Below, one piece after another: positions 40,312-50,180 of a stretch of DNA of 64,000 bases. The notes beneath the pieces are model-generated. The model searched no databases and was not told where the DNA came from. It was given only the letters and a program-made list of their open reading frames with translations. Source of the DNA: Prostheceraeus crozeri (taxonomy: Eukaryota > Platyhelminthes > Polycladida > Euryleptidae); assembly GCA_907163375.1 (NCBI GenBank), contig CAJQUW010011052.1, forward strand, positions 62,001 to 126,000, in the 5' to 3' direction. Numbering within the stretch: the stretch's first letter is position 1; every line of letters starts with the position of its first letter. The position numbers and the translations under genes were made by a program.

Positions 40312-41016
40312 CTAGTAATTCTCCTTCTTTGATTTGCGTTTTGAGGCAGCATTCTTCTCTGACTTGCGCTTCGTACCACTGCTGTTAAGGATTTGATCAA
40401 TTATGTCGTCCACATTGGGTGGTTTTGGAATATATAGGATGGATTCCATATGCATGGAGAGAGAGGCTATTTTATTATCCTTGTGCCGACCATAATATAG
40501 CCCATTCACTTTGAAAAGGATATCCCAAGTACCTTCTCCGAGCTCATCACATCTGATGGGTATTGAATGATCTCCCTCCTTCTTATAATAAGTACACCAA
40601 TGTGATACCGGTAGGCAAATTTGATTACCATCCCAAATCTTTCTATAGGGAGTATCCTTGTCATCTCTCGCCTTCCACTCTTGAGCAAGAGTAGTAGGAA
40701 TGTCCATATTTAATGTCACGTACTCCTCAAATATATCAAGTTGGTGGCGAATGTATGGACTCACGGGGATCAGTATGTAGTCCCCATACTGATTGTGCAT
40801 TATCTTGACATCCGTGGAAGGGAGCATTCCCGTTTGGAGTACTACGCCATGATCGTCATAACGTAAGACTTGTTTAAATTTACGCTGTAGCGGTGTAGGA
40901 TTATGTACCTTGGTTATTTCTTCCACTGGCCTCAGTTGTAGATGATCTGATCGTAGCGAACCTTGTAACGTTTGACCGCCATTTTATCCTACTAGTGCAG
41001 CAGATGGAGTAGATGC
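40312..41016 (-). pseudogene. Gene of unknown function with ATG-intron leader
   Basis: The main open part (40312-40926, 204 codons) has no ATG at its head. Upstream at 41084-41086 is an ATG followed at once by an intron, the same arrangement as in PolB. The first exon after the intron begins GCATCTACTCC, almost the same as in PolB. Text includes CLPVSHWCTYYKKEGD, GTWDILFKVNGLYYGRHK and a Lys-rich tail. A single-strand DNA-binding role is conceivable but not shown. About one break. Confidence 0.5.
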
Positions 41017-41083
41017 CTGAAAATGAAAAAGATTGTATTAAGTTTACGTTCAAGGGAGGAGAGGGAGGGAAGTAGCGACTTAC
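41017..41083 (-). other. Candidate 67-nt intron directly after the start codon
   Basis: AAAATG|GTAAGT to TTTTCATTTTCAG|GCATC, the same length and place as PolB intron 1. Confidence 0.65.
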
Positions 41084-41225
41084 CATTTTAGTTGGATAAT
41101 AGAATAGGGAACTAGAGAGAGAGAAAATGTGCGTCCGTCACTCGTGTGATTCAATGATGGAATGATTCTCACTGTGGAAGGCTCGCTATTTATATAGAAA
41201 TGCTTGATTCTCATTGGATGACGAT
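41084..41225 (-). promoter_or_regulatory. Promoter/leader related to the PolB promoter
   Basis: Minus strand order: CCAATGAG, TATATAAATA (41187-41196), GAGTGACGGACGCAC, a CT-rich run, ATG. Spacing from TATA to ATG is about 104 nt, the same as for PolB in copy 1. Confidence 0.6.
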
Positions 41226-41506
41226 CCTCAGTGGACAATAACATCAAGCTGATTCCAAATCTGGCCCCCGTTTACCAATCCGAGCCTTCATTCGCCCGCT
41301 GGAGCTGTTTCTTGGGAAATTCTAACACTGTCGTTTTTCGTCAATCTCCCAAAATCTTAAATGGCGTCTCACATCTAAACGAAGACAGATATGAACAAGC
41401 CGTTTCTTTCAGTGAATTTTTCTCACTCTTAGCTTTCAAACGAGCTATTGCACGACAAAATCCGTCTACTGGAAGCCAAGATCGAAGCTAGCTCTCCCGA
41501 GGGGGG

Positions 41507-42207
41507 GTCAGTGAAATTTGATGAAAAATGTTTTGGTGAAGGTCCCAGGTCGAAATGCCACACTTTGGAAAATTTTCAAAATTTTGTCCATACAAAGTCA
41601 CTCTGACACTTAGGATTTTTTCAGGTGAGCTCCGACCTAAAATCTTGTAACAGCTCTAACTTTTGAACGGCTGGTCCGATTGACTCGCGACAAAAATGTC
41701 GTCGAGCAGTTTTTTCTCCTCTTTCAAACGAGTAGCTATAAGACAAAATCCGTCCACTAGAACCAAAGTTAGAAGATTGCTGTCTTGGGGGGGGGTCGGT
41801 GAAATTTGATGAAAAATGTTTTGGTAAAGGTCCCACATCGAAGTGACACACTTTGGAAAATTTTCAAAATTTTGTCCATACAAAGCCACTCTGACACTTA
41901 GGATTTTTTCAGGTGAGCTCCGACAGTCCACCCTCCCAACCTGGCCGGCACACCACGCCAACCTGGAGAGCACATCACCTCGCGCTACGACGGACTGCCA
42001 GAGGGGGGGGGACGGGACGTCAGACACGAAGCAACACGGCGGCACACCACGACCGACTCGACGGACAGGAGGGGGGGTGGGACGTCAGACACGAAGCAAC
42101 ACGGCGGCACACCACGACCGACTCGACGGACAGGAGGGGGGGACGTCAGCGACTTTTTCGACGGCGGCCATCTTGCGCTATCCAGAAGTGGAGTTTTACT
42201 TACTACT
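41507..42207 (-). repeat. Right terminal inverted repeat of copy 2
   Basis: Inverse of 20031-20782, with GACGTC units at 42016, 42081 and 42142 and the exact terminal match GGAGTTTTACTTACTACT ending at 42207. Confidence 0.9.
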
Positions 42208-42213
42208 CCTACA
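42208..42213. repeat. Right target-site duplication of copy 2 (CCTACA)
   Basis: Same six bases as 20025-20030. Confidence 0.85.
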
Positions 42214-42792
42214 CAACTCTTACCTTACAACCCCTTCAACTACATCGTAGACCAATTTCACAACGCGGGACTGAAGCTGAATTACAACAAGTGTAAGGAA
42301 ATGGTCATTCAGCGCTCATGATCATATACTCTCCCTACAGATACAGGGTTCACGACAGTGGAGTCCGTCAAGATTCTTGGATTGATTTTTTCAAACTCGT
42401 TGAGCTGGTCACTAAACTTTTCTGGAATTTTATCACGTGCTTCAAGTCGACTACATATTATTCGATGCTTGAAATATACTGTTTCATCTAAGGAGCTCTC
42501 AATGATTTATCGTGCCATCATCACATCTTTATTTCTATACGCCTCACCAGCCTATGGTCATGTCCCCGCTTGTTTGCTAAGGAAAGTAGAGCGCTTTCAG
42601 AAAAGAACCCATAGATTGATATGTGGTGAAGGATGTACTTGCAGCTTCTTCCCATTGATGGAAGAGCGATTTGCATCGGCAGGGCTCAGTTTTCTACGAA
42701 GTTGCGGAGATGGTATTCACCCCCTGAATAAATGCTTGTCTAGTCGTCTTCCTTATACTGGCCATTTTTGCCTTCCTGTGTGTCACACTTAA
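42214..42792 (+). pseudogene. LINE reverse transcriptase, 3' fragment
   Basis: Reads ...YIVDQFHNAGLKLNYNKCK, then (after a stop at about 42320) VESVKILGLIFSNSLSWSLN, RLHIIRCLKYTVS and PAYGHVPACLLRKVERFQKR, the conserved C-terminal thumb and connection region of non-LTR reverse transcriptases. The catalytic centre is missing: the sequence begins downstream of it, right at the Polinton border. The left flank of the Polinton does not continue it, so it was a 5'-truncated copy. Related to 48524-49324. Confidence 0.75.
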
Positions 42793-42983
42793 GACGCTTA
42801 AATTCCTTCTTCCCATGGTACTGTCAGAAATATAACGAATACATATACAACGGGTAATGACGTCAGCGCTTCTATAACTTTTGTCTAAACATGAACTGAT
42901 TATGATGTTATCATGCATTATTTTAATCGTGTCACTTTCTGATTTTCATTTACTGAAATATACACATTCTTACCTTACCTTAC

Positions 42984-43110
42984 AACTCGTGCAAAGATAT
43001 CCATCTTTTGCTTTCTCCTCGATCAACATTCTATGCCCTCGCCCTTCGGGCTCGTGCATAGACATGTTGACCTCGAAGAAAGCAATAAAGATGGATATTT
43101 TGCACTAGTT
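42984..43110. mobile_element. Palindromic MITE-like element, 127 bp
   Basis: Two imperfect arms of about 60 bp (AACTCGTGCAAAGATATCC... and inverse) around a GCCCTTCGGGC core; would fold as one long hairpin. Confidence 0.65.
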
Positions 43111-43307
43111 GCGTAAATAACTATTACCGGATCATAGAGGAGTTTTAACTTCCATTGAATATCGTAATATATAGTTAAAATGGGTATCCTTTAAAGGTCA
43201 TTCAATCGAGCTATTCAGGGCAAGATGTCTATTAAAACCAAATTAAATGGAACAGTTCCCGTCTAATACAAAGAAATTTCATTGGCAATTCAATGCATTG
43301 CAAAAAA

Positions 43308-43338
43308 GGCGGGCATTAAATGCCATTTAATGCCCGCC
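43308..43338. repeat. Perfect 15-bp hairpin GGCGGGCATTAAATG
   Basis: Perfect arms with a one-base loop. The arm shares GGGCATTAAATG with the larger palindrome at 45131-45221. Confidence 0.75.
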
Positions 43339-43400
43339 TGCAATAGATATCTACAAGTCATATAACGCTTTATAACAATGAATAGAAAAGTTTAACACTC

Positions 43401-44673
43401 TTACATAAAAAACGAAAGTTTCATACCATCCTTTTCCAAAACGGGATGTTTCCTTTTCACTTCTATTTCTGCATTGTTCGCAACTTCGACATCAATATTC
43501 CTTTGCATTAGATTCTTATCCAAACACTCTGTAAGGGTATGTGATAAGCGTATTCGCTTTGAAACATTGATCTTCTTGGTATAATGGTCAATAGTCTCTA
43601 ACTTCTCATGTCTCGTCACAATCTGAATGTCTTGCGGTGGAACCCCTACGTCGGACAACGACGTAACAACAGAAGATCGTATACAATGATTAGTATATTT
43701 CATTGATAGCGAAGCATCTTTCGAGATGTTTTTCATCACATCATCTAGAGTATTCTTCCCGACAACCATTTTATCGGAATACCATCGTCCTGGTAAGAAA
43801 TTCTTAAGTGGTTTTGGAAACAGGCATGTAACTGCTGCTGGTATCAGATCAATGTATTTTTTCATCAATTTGAATGGACACTGCTCATCTTCTGGCTTTT
43901 CAAACATGACAATGCATTTTCTTTCGTTAGGTTTTTGTAATTAGTACATTTTGATAACTGGAGTTTTTTAGGTTAACATACTGCAAACCAGATGTAGGAC
44001 AAATTGAGAATATGACGGAATTTTTGTCGAGACCTCTCAGCCATTCTCGTCTGCCAAATCTGAAGTGCCAAATAATCTTGAATATAACTTCTCGTTGCAG
44101 TCTGACTGGATCACTTCGGTTGAAATATGTATTGATCAGTTTCATATCTTTTTCGTTGATGTCTTTATATCCCGATTCTCTTTCTTCTGTAGTTCTTGGT
44201 TCTTCAAGATAACGTGTTGTACATGCACTTTGGGTAATCTTCAACTGCTCAAAATCCGGATTTCCAATTATACTTCTACCATTTGTTGTTAGTACATGCC
44301 TGTGTATTGCAGCTTTCATGCAGTTATATGTTTGGGACTTCAAATTCCTGCCATCTTTTCTTTTTGAATTGAGGAGTCAATACTGCAGATATTTCAACAG
44401 GGTCGTATTGTCTTGACTTTTAAAATCTGCATTCAATCCTTGTTTTCTTAGAAATTCTTTAAACTTGCGAACATAAAATTTTGTTTGTGTTGCTGTTGAT
44501 GTGTTATCCAAACAGGAATGAGCCTCTTGGATGTTCGTTTCAATGCTTTTGAGTCTTTCTTCATTCTCAATTTTAGAAAGATAGTCATCAATTTCTTCCA
44601 AGGTCAGTCCAGTTATGCAACCATCAGGAAATCTGCTAAAGTCAATATAGACGTCGTCACGTAACAAGGCCAT
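43401..44673 (-). pseudogene. Crypton-like tyrosine recombinase
   Basis: About 420 codons from MALLRDDVYIDFSRFPDGCI. The N-terminal part has an acidic helical region; the middle has KFYVRKFKEFLRKQ and the KIAA1958/DUF3504-like TRYLEEPRTTEERE; the C-terminal part has GRWYSDKMVVGKNTLDDVMK, YTNHCIRSSVVTSL (H-x-x-R), VTRHEKLETIDHYTK (second His and candidate Tyr). One in-frame stop (about 44378) and one frame change (about 43915) interrupt it. It could be a Crypton or a captured host gene of that origin. No direct terminal repeats were noticed. Confidence 0.65.
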
Positions 44674-46444
44674 GATAACAAATGATATTTTTCAAACTTA
44701 CCACGCCATCCTAACCCTAAATATTCATACATAAACTTCTAAATTCATACTCAAAAATATATTGAGGAAATAGAAAATTGATTTCTAGATATCATTAACA
44801 TAGAGATATGGTCATTTTTTCAAAAATTATTTTGCAAAGTGAAATGATAGATTTCTAGATTTTCAATGAAAAATTGACTTTATATCTGTGTTAATGATAT
44901 CTTGAAACTACTTTGCTATTTCCTCAATGTATTTTCGAGTATCTAGGCGGCCAACTTACATGTATGTAAGACGCGTCCAATCCAGGTGCTAGTATATAGT
45001 AATCCATGATGATATCAATGATGAATAGAGCCATGATAGAGCCCATAATCATGGATAGCCATAATTCATAATGTAAGCTGAATCTAAGTTATCTATGGTT
45101 GAATGACATAGCTCGTTTGAATGTCAATCATACTCTATCAACTGCGGGCATTAAATGAGATTTCCGAGGGCATCTGACGATGCCCTCGGAAATCTCATTT
45201 AATGCCCTGGTTCATAGAGTATAATTGCTACAATAATTCCCACAATCAGGTCGTTACATAGCACCATAATTACCTTGATTTATTGCCTAGATTATTTACA
45301 TACTTTGCAACGAGATAGGTGATGGTGACTAAGCGCAATATAATTAGAAAAATCATCTCTGGATTTCTGCATTCAAGTTTGAAAAGTTCTCGAATGGATC
45401 ACTTACAATGGATCATTTTGCTTTTGCTGCGGTAATGAATGCATACTAGTGGGATCATTGAGGGCAACGAATTTGTTGAACGATGTCAACTTCGATTGTC
45501 ATTCACTAGGTGAAGCTATAGTTCTACTGTGGATGATCCACGTAGGAGCTTTTTGACTGCTCAATGTACATTTTGTAGTGAGATAAATGAACTACATGCC
45601 ACGTTCAAGTCATTATCAATCGATGTGGAGCGTTTCTTTGGATGATAAACAGAACTTTTCATCTTGTTGCTTCCGTCATTATTACGTGGAGTGTGATCAA
45701 CCAAATACATTGCGTTCCTTTACCCAAATTTCGCTAGGTATCTTGCCTGTTTTTCGACTGCAACCTGCCCATTGTTGAAATATTCCATCATGATCCGCCA
45801 AACATCATTTTGGTTCCGTAACTTTAGATACATTAACCTTGTTAATACATTAAGCAATGTTGATCAGATTTTGTGAAAATTAGAGAGAGCGCTATGTTGG
45901 CAACCATTCATTCTTCCAATATAAATCAAACCACAAAGATGCAATCTAAAAGGGCACCAAAATTAGGCATAATCACTTCGTCGATGAATTGATCTTCCAC
46001 TTCAAATGCGAGATGCTGGAAAATAATATTTTGCATATCACTTTATCTGATATAACGCATAATAGGAATGGGCTTGCAAAATGAAGGCTTTTCATATATA
46101 TGCGCATTCAATTAGGCTACCATTTGCTTTTCTTCATCTTTCATGAGATAATTAAAATCTTCCATTTTTGTTCACCGACCGACTATTGCTATTATGCTGC
46201 TTGCAAACTGACACATCCTTGTCAAGGTGCTATTAGAAATTGTATGCTTTCTACATCTAGAAATGTGAATCTCAATGATCATGTAAAATCTACCATTGTA
46301 TGGAGACCTGCCATGTTTCATAACGGAAAATGTTGATTAAAAATTGTGAAATATCAAGATACAGACTTCAAGATATCTGTGTTTAGAGGTAATTATGGAA
46401 ATTATTGACCTCTTCTGAAACATTTCTATAGCATGCATTATAAC
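44674..46444. other. AT-rich region, no gene recognised
   Basis: Contains two similar 40-bp segments with TGATATC and TCATTTCAC-like inverted text near 44780 and 44890 (TTGATTTCTAGATATCATTAAC vs inverse), which may be a further small palindrome, and the hairpin at 45131-45221. Short open frames at 45587 and 46100 match nothing. Confidence 0.4.
45131..45221. mobile_element. Palindromic MITE-like element, 91 bp
   Basis: Arms of 29 bp (GGGCATTAAATGAGATTTCC plus GAGGGCATC) are perfect around a TGAC loop, and the match continues outward through TACTCTAT on both sides. Confidence 0.75.
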
Positions 46445-46526
46445 AGATAATTAATGGATGATTTATTTCGGCCTAGCGGCCTTCGGCTGATAAGTGCTAT
46501 AATGACCTCAAAATCATCCATTATCT
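46445..46526. mobile_element. Imperfect palindrome, MITE-like
   Basis: AGATAATTAATGGATGATTT against AAATCATCCATTATCT with a GC-rich core (CGGCCTAGCGGCCTTCGGC). Confidence 0.5.
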
Positions 46527-46978
46527 ATGGCACAAGATAAAGAATACTGCCATGGGACATTTTCCATATCATGGCAGATTACCTTCACAGATTGAGAGGA
46601 CAAATATTTCTTCTTCAATACTGCATTTAATGTACATCACAGGCAACAGTCATGCGGTCCAAAGATATCACATTTCGCACCTTCAGTCATTAACAAAGCC
46701 ATAGCCATAATCAATGCTCTCACCTTAGACCAACTTATGACGAGACCAAAATGTTTCACCGTCAACAAATTGGTCGAGGAAAACTACAGCCCATTTTCGA
46801 TTATGAGGGTTAAAAAGGAACACTTTCAAATGATCCCATGAGTTTTCATGTCCCATGTATGCAACTGTGACATGATAGAACTAATTATTTTTTACCTGTT
46901 CATAAGACCCGACAATTAATAACAGTCTGAAATAATTCACTCAACTGGAAAGCTTCTCTACAGACCTCTAACCGCCCA

Positions 46979-47982
46979 ATGACGAGCAGTACTCGTCGTT
47001 ATCGAAGTTGGAACCGGCCGGAGCCAGGTCGACGGCCGACGTGACCAAAGCCGGCCGGAACTAGGCCGGCGTCTCTGCAACCTACTAATTAAGACTGGCA
47101 GCTGCTCAAATTAAACCGCTAGATATTATTCGATTTCTCGATTTCTATGTATCATGCGATAGGCTTACCGGTACTCAGGATAAGCAAGAGTTCCCGATGA
47201 AGCGCAAAGATGCTGATTTTCATAATTCTCCATCCAATTTGATCTTCTATCAGGAAATTAGATTGGTTTGATAGTATTCATGCTTTGATAATATATTTTG
47301 TACGCGCATGAAAAACATTCAACAATAATTCGCGCAATAACTTATTCAAGATGAGGAATAATTTTGCCATGGATAGGCTAGCGAACACACAAGTCTCAGA
47401 AAAAATCATTTATGCTAGAATATGCGAGACTCCATTTGAGATTCACAACTGCTTTAAACTAGATGTATAAGCAAATAGTTGCTTATGGATTAGTACTTAA
47501 TCATCATCGACGTACGCCTACCCTCACACCCTGACTTAATCATAAGTCAAGCCAACTATGAAAACTTCGTAGTACTCACTACAAAGAATAACTTAATCGC
47601 TACTATCAGAAACCTCAAGCAAAAACAGCTGTGAATTCATAATGAATAGACTTTTGCTTAAACTTATTAATGTACTTCCAAATAGTTGTGTCTTTGAACA
47701 TTATTCCCTGCAAAGCGGAAAAACATCACAAATTATTAAATTTTCCTCATGCGTTATTAATTAACCTCATACAATTAGTCTAAGTACCTAAACTTCTTTA
47801 TCATCAACAAGTTTCAGTAATGTTGTACGGTTCTATCAGTTGCTTAATAGCCATTCCATTTTAACAGACTAGACAATTAATTTTAGAATGAATGTCGTCA
47901 ATCGTATAAATAGGACTAATTAGAATAACCGGTCCGCCGGTTGCTTGAGTGGTCGGCCGGTTCCAACCCTGGTCCTCGTCAT
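46979..47982. mobile_element. Possible GC-ended inverted-repeat element
   Basis: Left end ATGACGAG... with GTTGGAACCGGCCG at 47007; right end has the inverse, CGGCCGGTTCCAAC at 47955, and CTCGTCAT to 47982. The 1 kb body is AT-rich and has no gene. The ends are GC-rich unlike the surroundings. The hAT-like element begins 14 bp beyond. Confidence 0.35.
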
Positions 47983-47996
47983 GGTGCATTGCTATT

Positions 47997-50180
47997 CAGT
48001 GTTGGGCAAGCTACAACAAAAAATTGCTCTGCAACTTCGAATCGCAACTTTGAAAATTTCGTTGCGGACGCAATCGCAACCGCAACTGAAAATGATCAAA
48101 ATTGCGGTCGCAACCGCAATTCGCAACAGCAATTTTTTATAAACTTATCCGCAAAGACAACAATCACAAGCAAAATACAAAGTGTAGTATGCGCGACGCA
48201 TTCTCATGTAATATTGGCCTGCCTATCTGAGACCGAGTACAGGGGACTTGTATCATTTTATGTCCAGCCAAGCTCCCTCGGCAATTACTTTATGAGAATG
48301 TTTACCGCAAACTTAGTAATAGCAAAATCTACAGCAGACAGGACTATCAAAATTATGTAGAGCAGTTAACGTTTCCAAGTAAAGTAAAGCAAAGTAAGCG
48401 TACATTTCTTCAAAATTAGAAATCGAAACAATTCACAAGTCATATAGTCATTGGCAAATATTACAAAAAATTTACTTACATTCAAAAGTTCAGCGTGAGC
48501 ATTGTTGAACACCATGTGACTGCTTAGAAAAGAAAAAATAGGTGAATCATACGTAGAAGGTATGCAGAAAATGCAAGAAGCATAATAGCATACATGAAGA
48601 ACGAGCAACACATCCATCTGACAAGAAGATTCACTTGTGCTCGTATGTACGCAGTTTGCAACTTTCGTTGACAAGAAGACATGACCAGGGAATAGTTGAA
48701 TCCAGTCTTCCAGTGGTACGACAGGCTGGCAAACGTGTGACCAGAAAACTCCATCCTGTCCGGAATCAGATCATGAAGAGGATGAAGATCACTGCCCTCA
48801 CATCGCAAGATGAATTTCTCAGTCGCCTCCCGAAAAAGCAAATCAATGGGTGGGAAATTTTCACATTTGCACTTCCGACCACAAACAATACTGTGTGCCC
48901 GGTTTTTTAAACTTTCCAGCTTTGACAATAATTTTCCTGGCAACCGACCGTAAATGGGAGAAACATACATAATTACAGAGAGAATCAAAGATTTATATAT
49001 GATAATGAAATCCTTCTTACCGATAGTTGTCTTTAATACTCTCAGAATATACAGGCGCTTCGACACATTTTTCATAATATTGGATATTTGCAAATCCAAA
49101 GTCACACTGTCGCTAATACTAACACCAAGTATTTTTACAGATTGAACAGCAACCACTGCATTATGATAGCACCGTTCATTATCCAAAGAACGCCGGATGC
49201 AAAGCTGTTTGGATTTTGAATCATTGATTTCAAAGCCAAGTTCATTTATGGACGTGCATATGGACGGCAGGTCCATAAGTAACGTGAACATAACCAAGTA
49301 AATAATGTGATAGGCTGATTGCAATGATGTGATATGTCAAGAAAAAATGTACTGTAACCACTCGTTCACGTGCATTTTAGAAACTAAACTACCTGCATCA
49401 TCAATAATCAATGTATTCAGCCAACGTAACAATAAGTTGAAGTATACATTGTATCTATTGAAACCTATCAAAAAAGAAATTCATGCTCTACAACGTTATA
49501 TCGCATGCGTTTTCCTTCATTGCCGTCAACATTTCAAAATGTCTGTCAGAAAACATCGCTCGCTTTAATCTCAAAATCTCTTTTTCGAGAGAAAACAACC
49601 CTTCAACTGCTACGTTTGACGGTGCAGCAGTATTGAACTGAATAAAACAGCCAATAAAGACTGCAGAAGGGAAGCGTGGAGGATGTCATCGCGATCCCTG
49701 TGCTGAATGTTGGCTTCTTCGACCATATTCTAACCACCTTAGCTATCTGTTAAGACAGGTTGTAGCGGCCACTATGTTCTTATCGTCTTCAAATGAATTC
49801 TTGAATCTTCTGGAGATAGATTCAGAGATGCAAGTGAGCAATGGTTGACACACTCGCAATTATACATTATCAGTTAGACTCGAGTCCTTCGATTGGCAAA
49901 TTGTCAATGTTAAGGGAGTAGGATTCGCAAAAGCGACTCAGCTCTCATTGCGAGAAGCTTCGAATAGATTAATAGTCTTTGACGAAAGCGAGAAAATAAG
50001 TTTTACAGAAAAACATGTAGTTTAAATGTTCAAGCGAAAAAGTTGCGATTGCGGTGGATTTTCGAACCTAAATTGCGACCGCAACCGCAATCGCAATCCG
50101 GCTTAAAGAAATTGCGACGCAATCGCAACCTCAGCTATCTTAGTTGCGGCCGAAATTGCGGCCGCAAGTGCCCAACACTG
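47997..50180. mobile_element. hAT-like non-autonomous DNA transposon
   Basis: Starts CAGTGTTGGGCAAG and ends with the inverse, GTGCCCAACACTG. Flanks TTGCTATT and TTGTTATT form an 8-bp duplication with one mismatch, the hAT length. Just inside both ends are clusters of TTGCGATTGCGG / CCGCAATCGCAA repeats, typical subterminal binding-site clusters. No transposase is seen; the middle holds a LINE fragment, so the element gained or was built around other sequence. Confidence 0.8.
48524..49324 (-). pseudogene. LINE reverse transcriptase, 3' fragment inside the hAT-like element
   Basis: Reads LGFEINDSKSKQLCI, VQSVKILGVSISDSVTLDLQ, RLYILRVLKTTIGKKDF, PIYGRLPGKLLSKLESLKNR, then a Cys-containing end (CGRKCKCENFPPIDL). 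It is the same C-terminal region as 42214-42792 and of the same family. The upstream catalytic part is missing. Open over 266 codons, hence fairly young. Confidence 0.75.

Larger units (their letters stand above)
20031..42207 (+). mobile_element. Polinton/Maverick copy 2, full length (22.2 kb)
   Basis: Termini are AGTAGTAAGTAAAACTCC and its exact inverse, with the 6-bp duplication CCTACA outside. It encodes the diagnostic set: PolB, integrase, major capsid protein, packaging ATPase and adenain-like protease, plus many accessory genes. Gene blocks: plus strand 21.7-23.5 kb and 25.4-29.0 kb; minus 29.2-32.2 kb; plus 32.2-33.4 kb; minus 33.7-40.9 kb. PolB, integrase, protease and some others are broken, about six to ten breaks in all. 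Similarity to copy 1 suggests a recent family. Confidence 0.95.

Noticed and set aside
47941-47985. tRNA-like text (GGTTCCAACCC as a B box) that might be a SINE head
   Set aside because: The A-box-like text is too close, no cloverleaf can be drawn, and the segment is part of an inverted repeat with 47007.
48635-48910. 91-codon plus-strand frame opposite the LINE fragment
   Set aside because: Shadow of the reverse-transcriptase frame.
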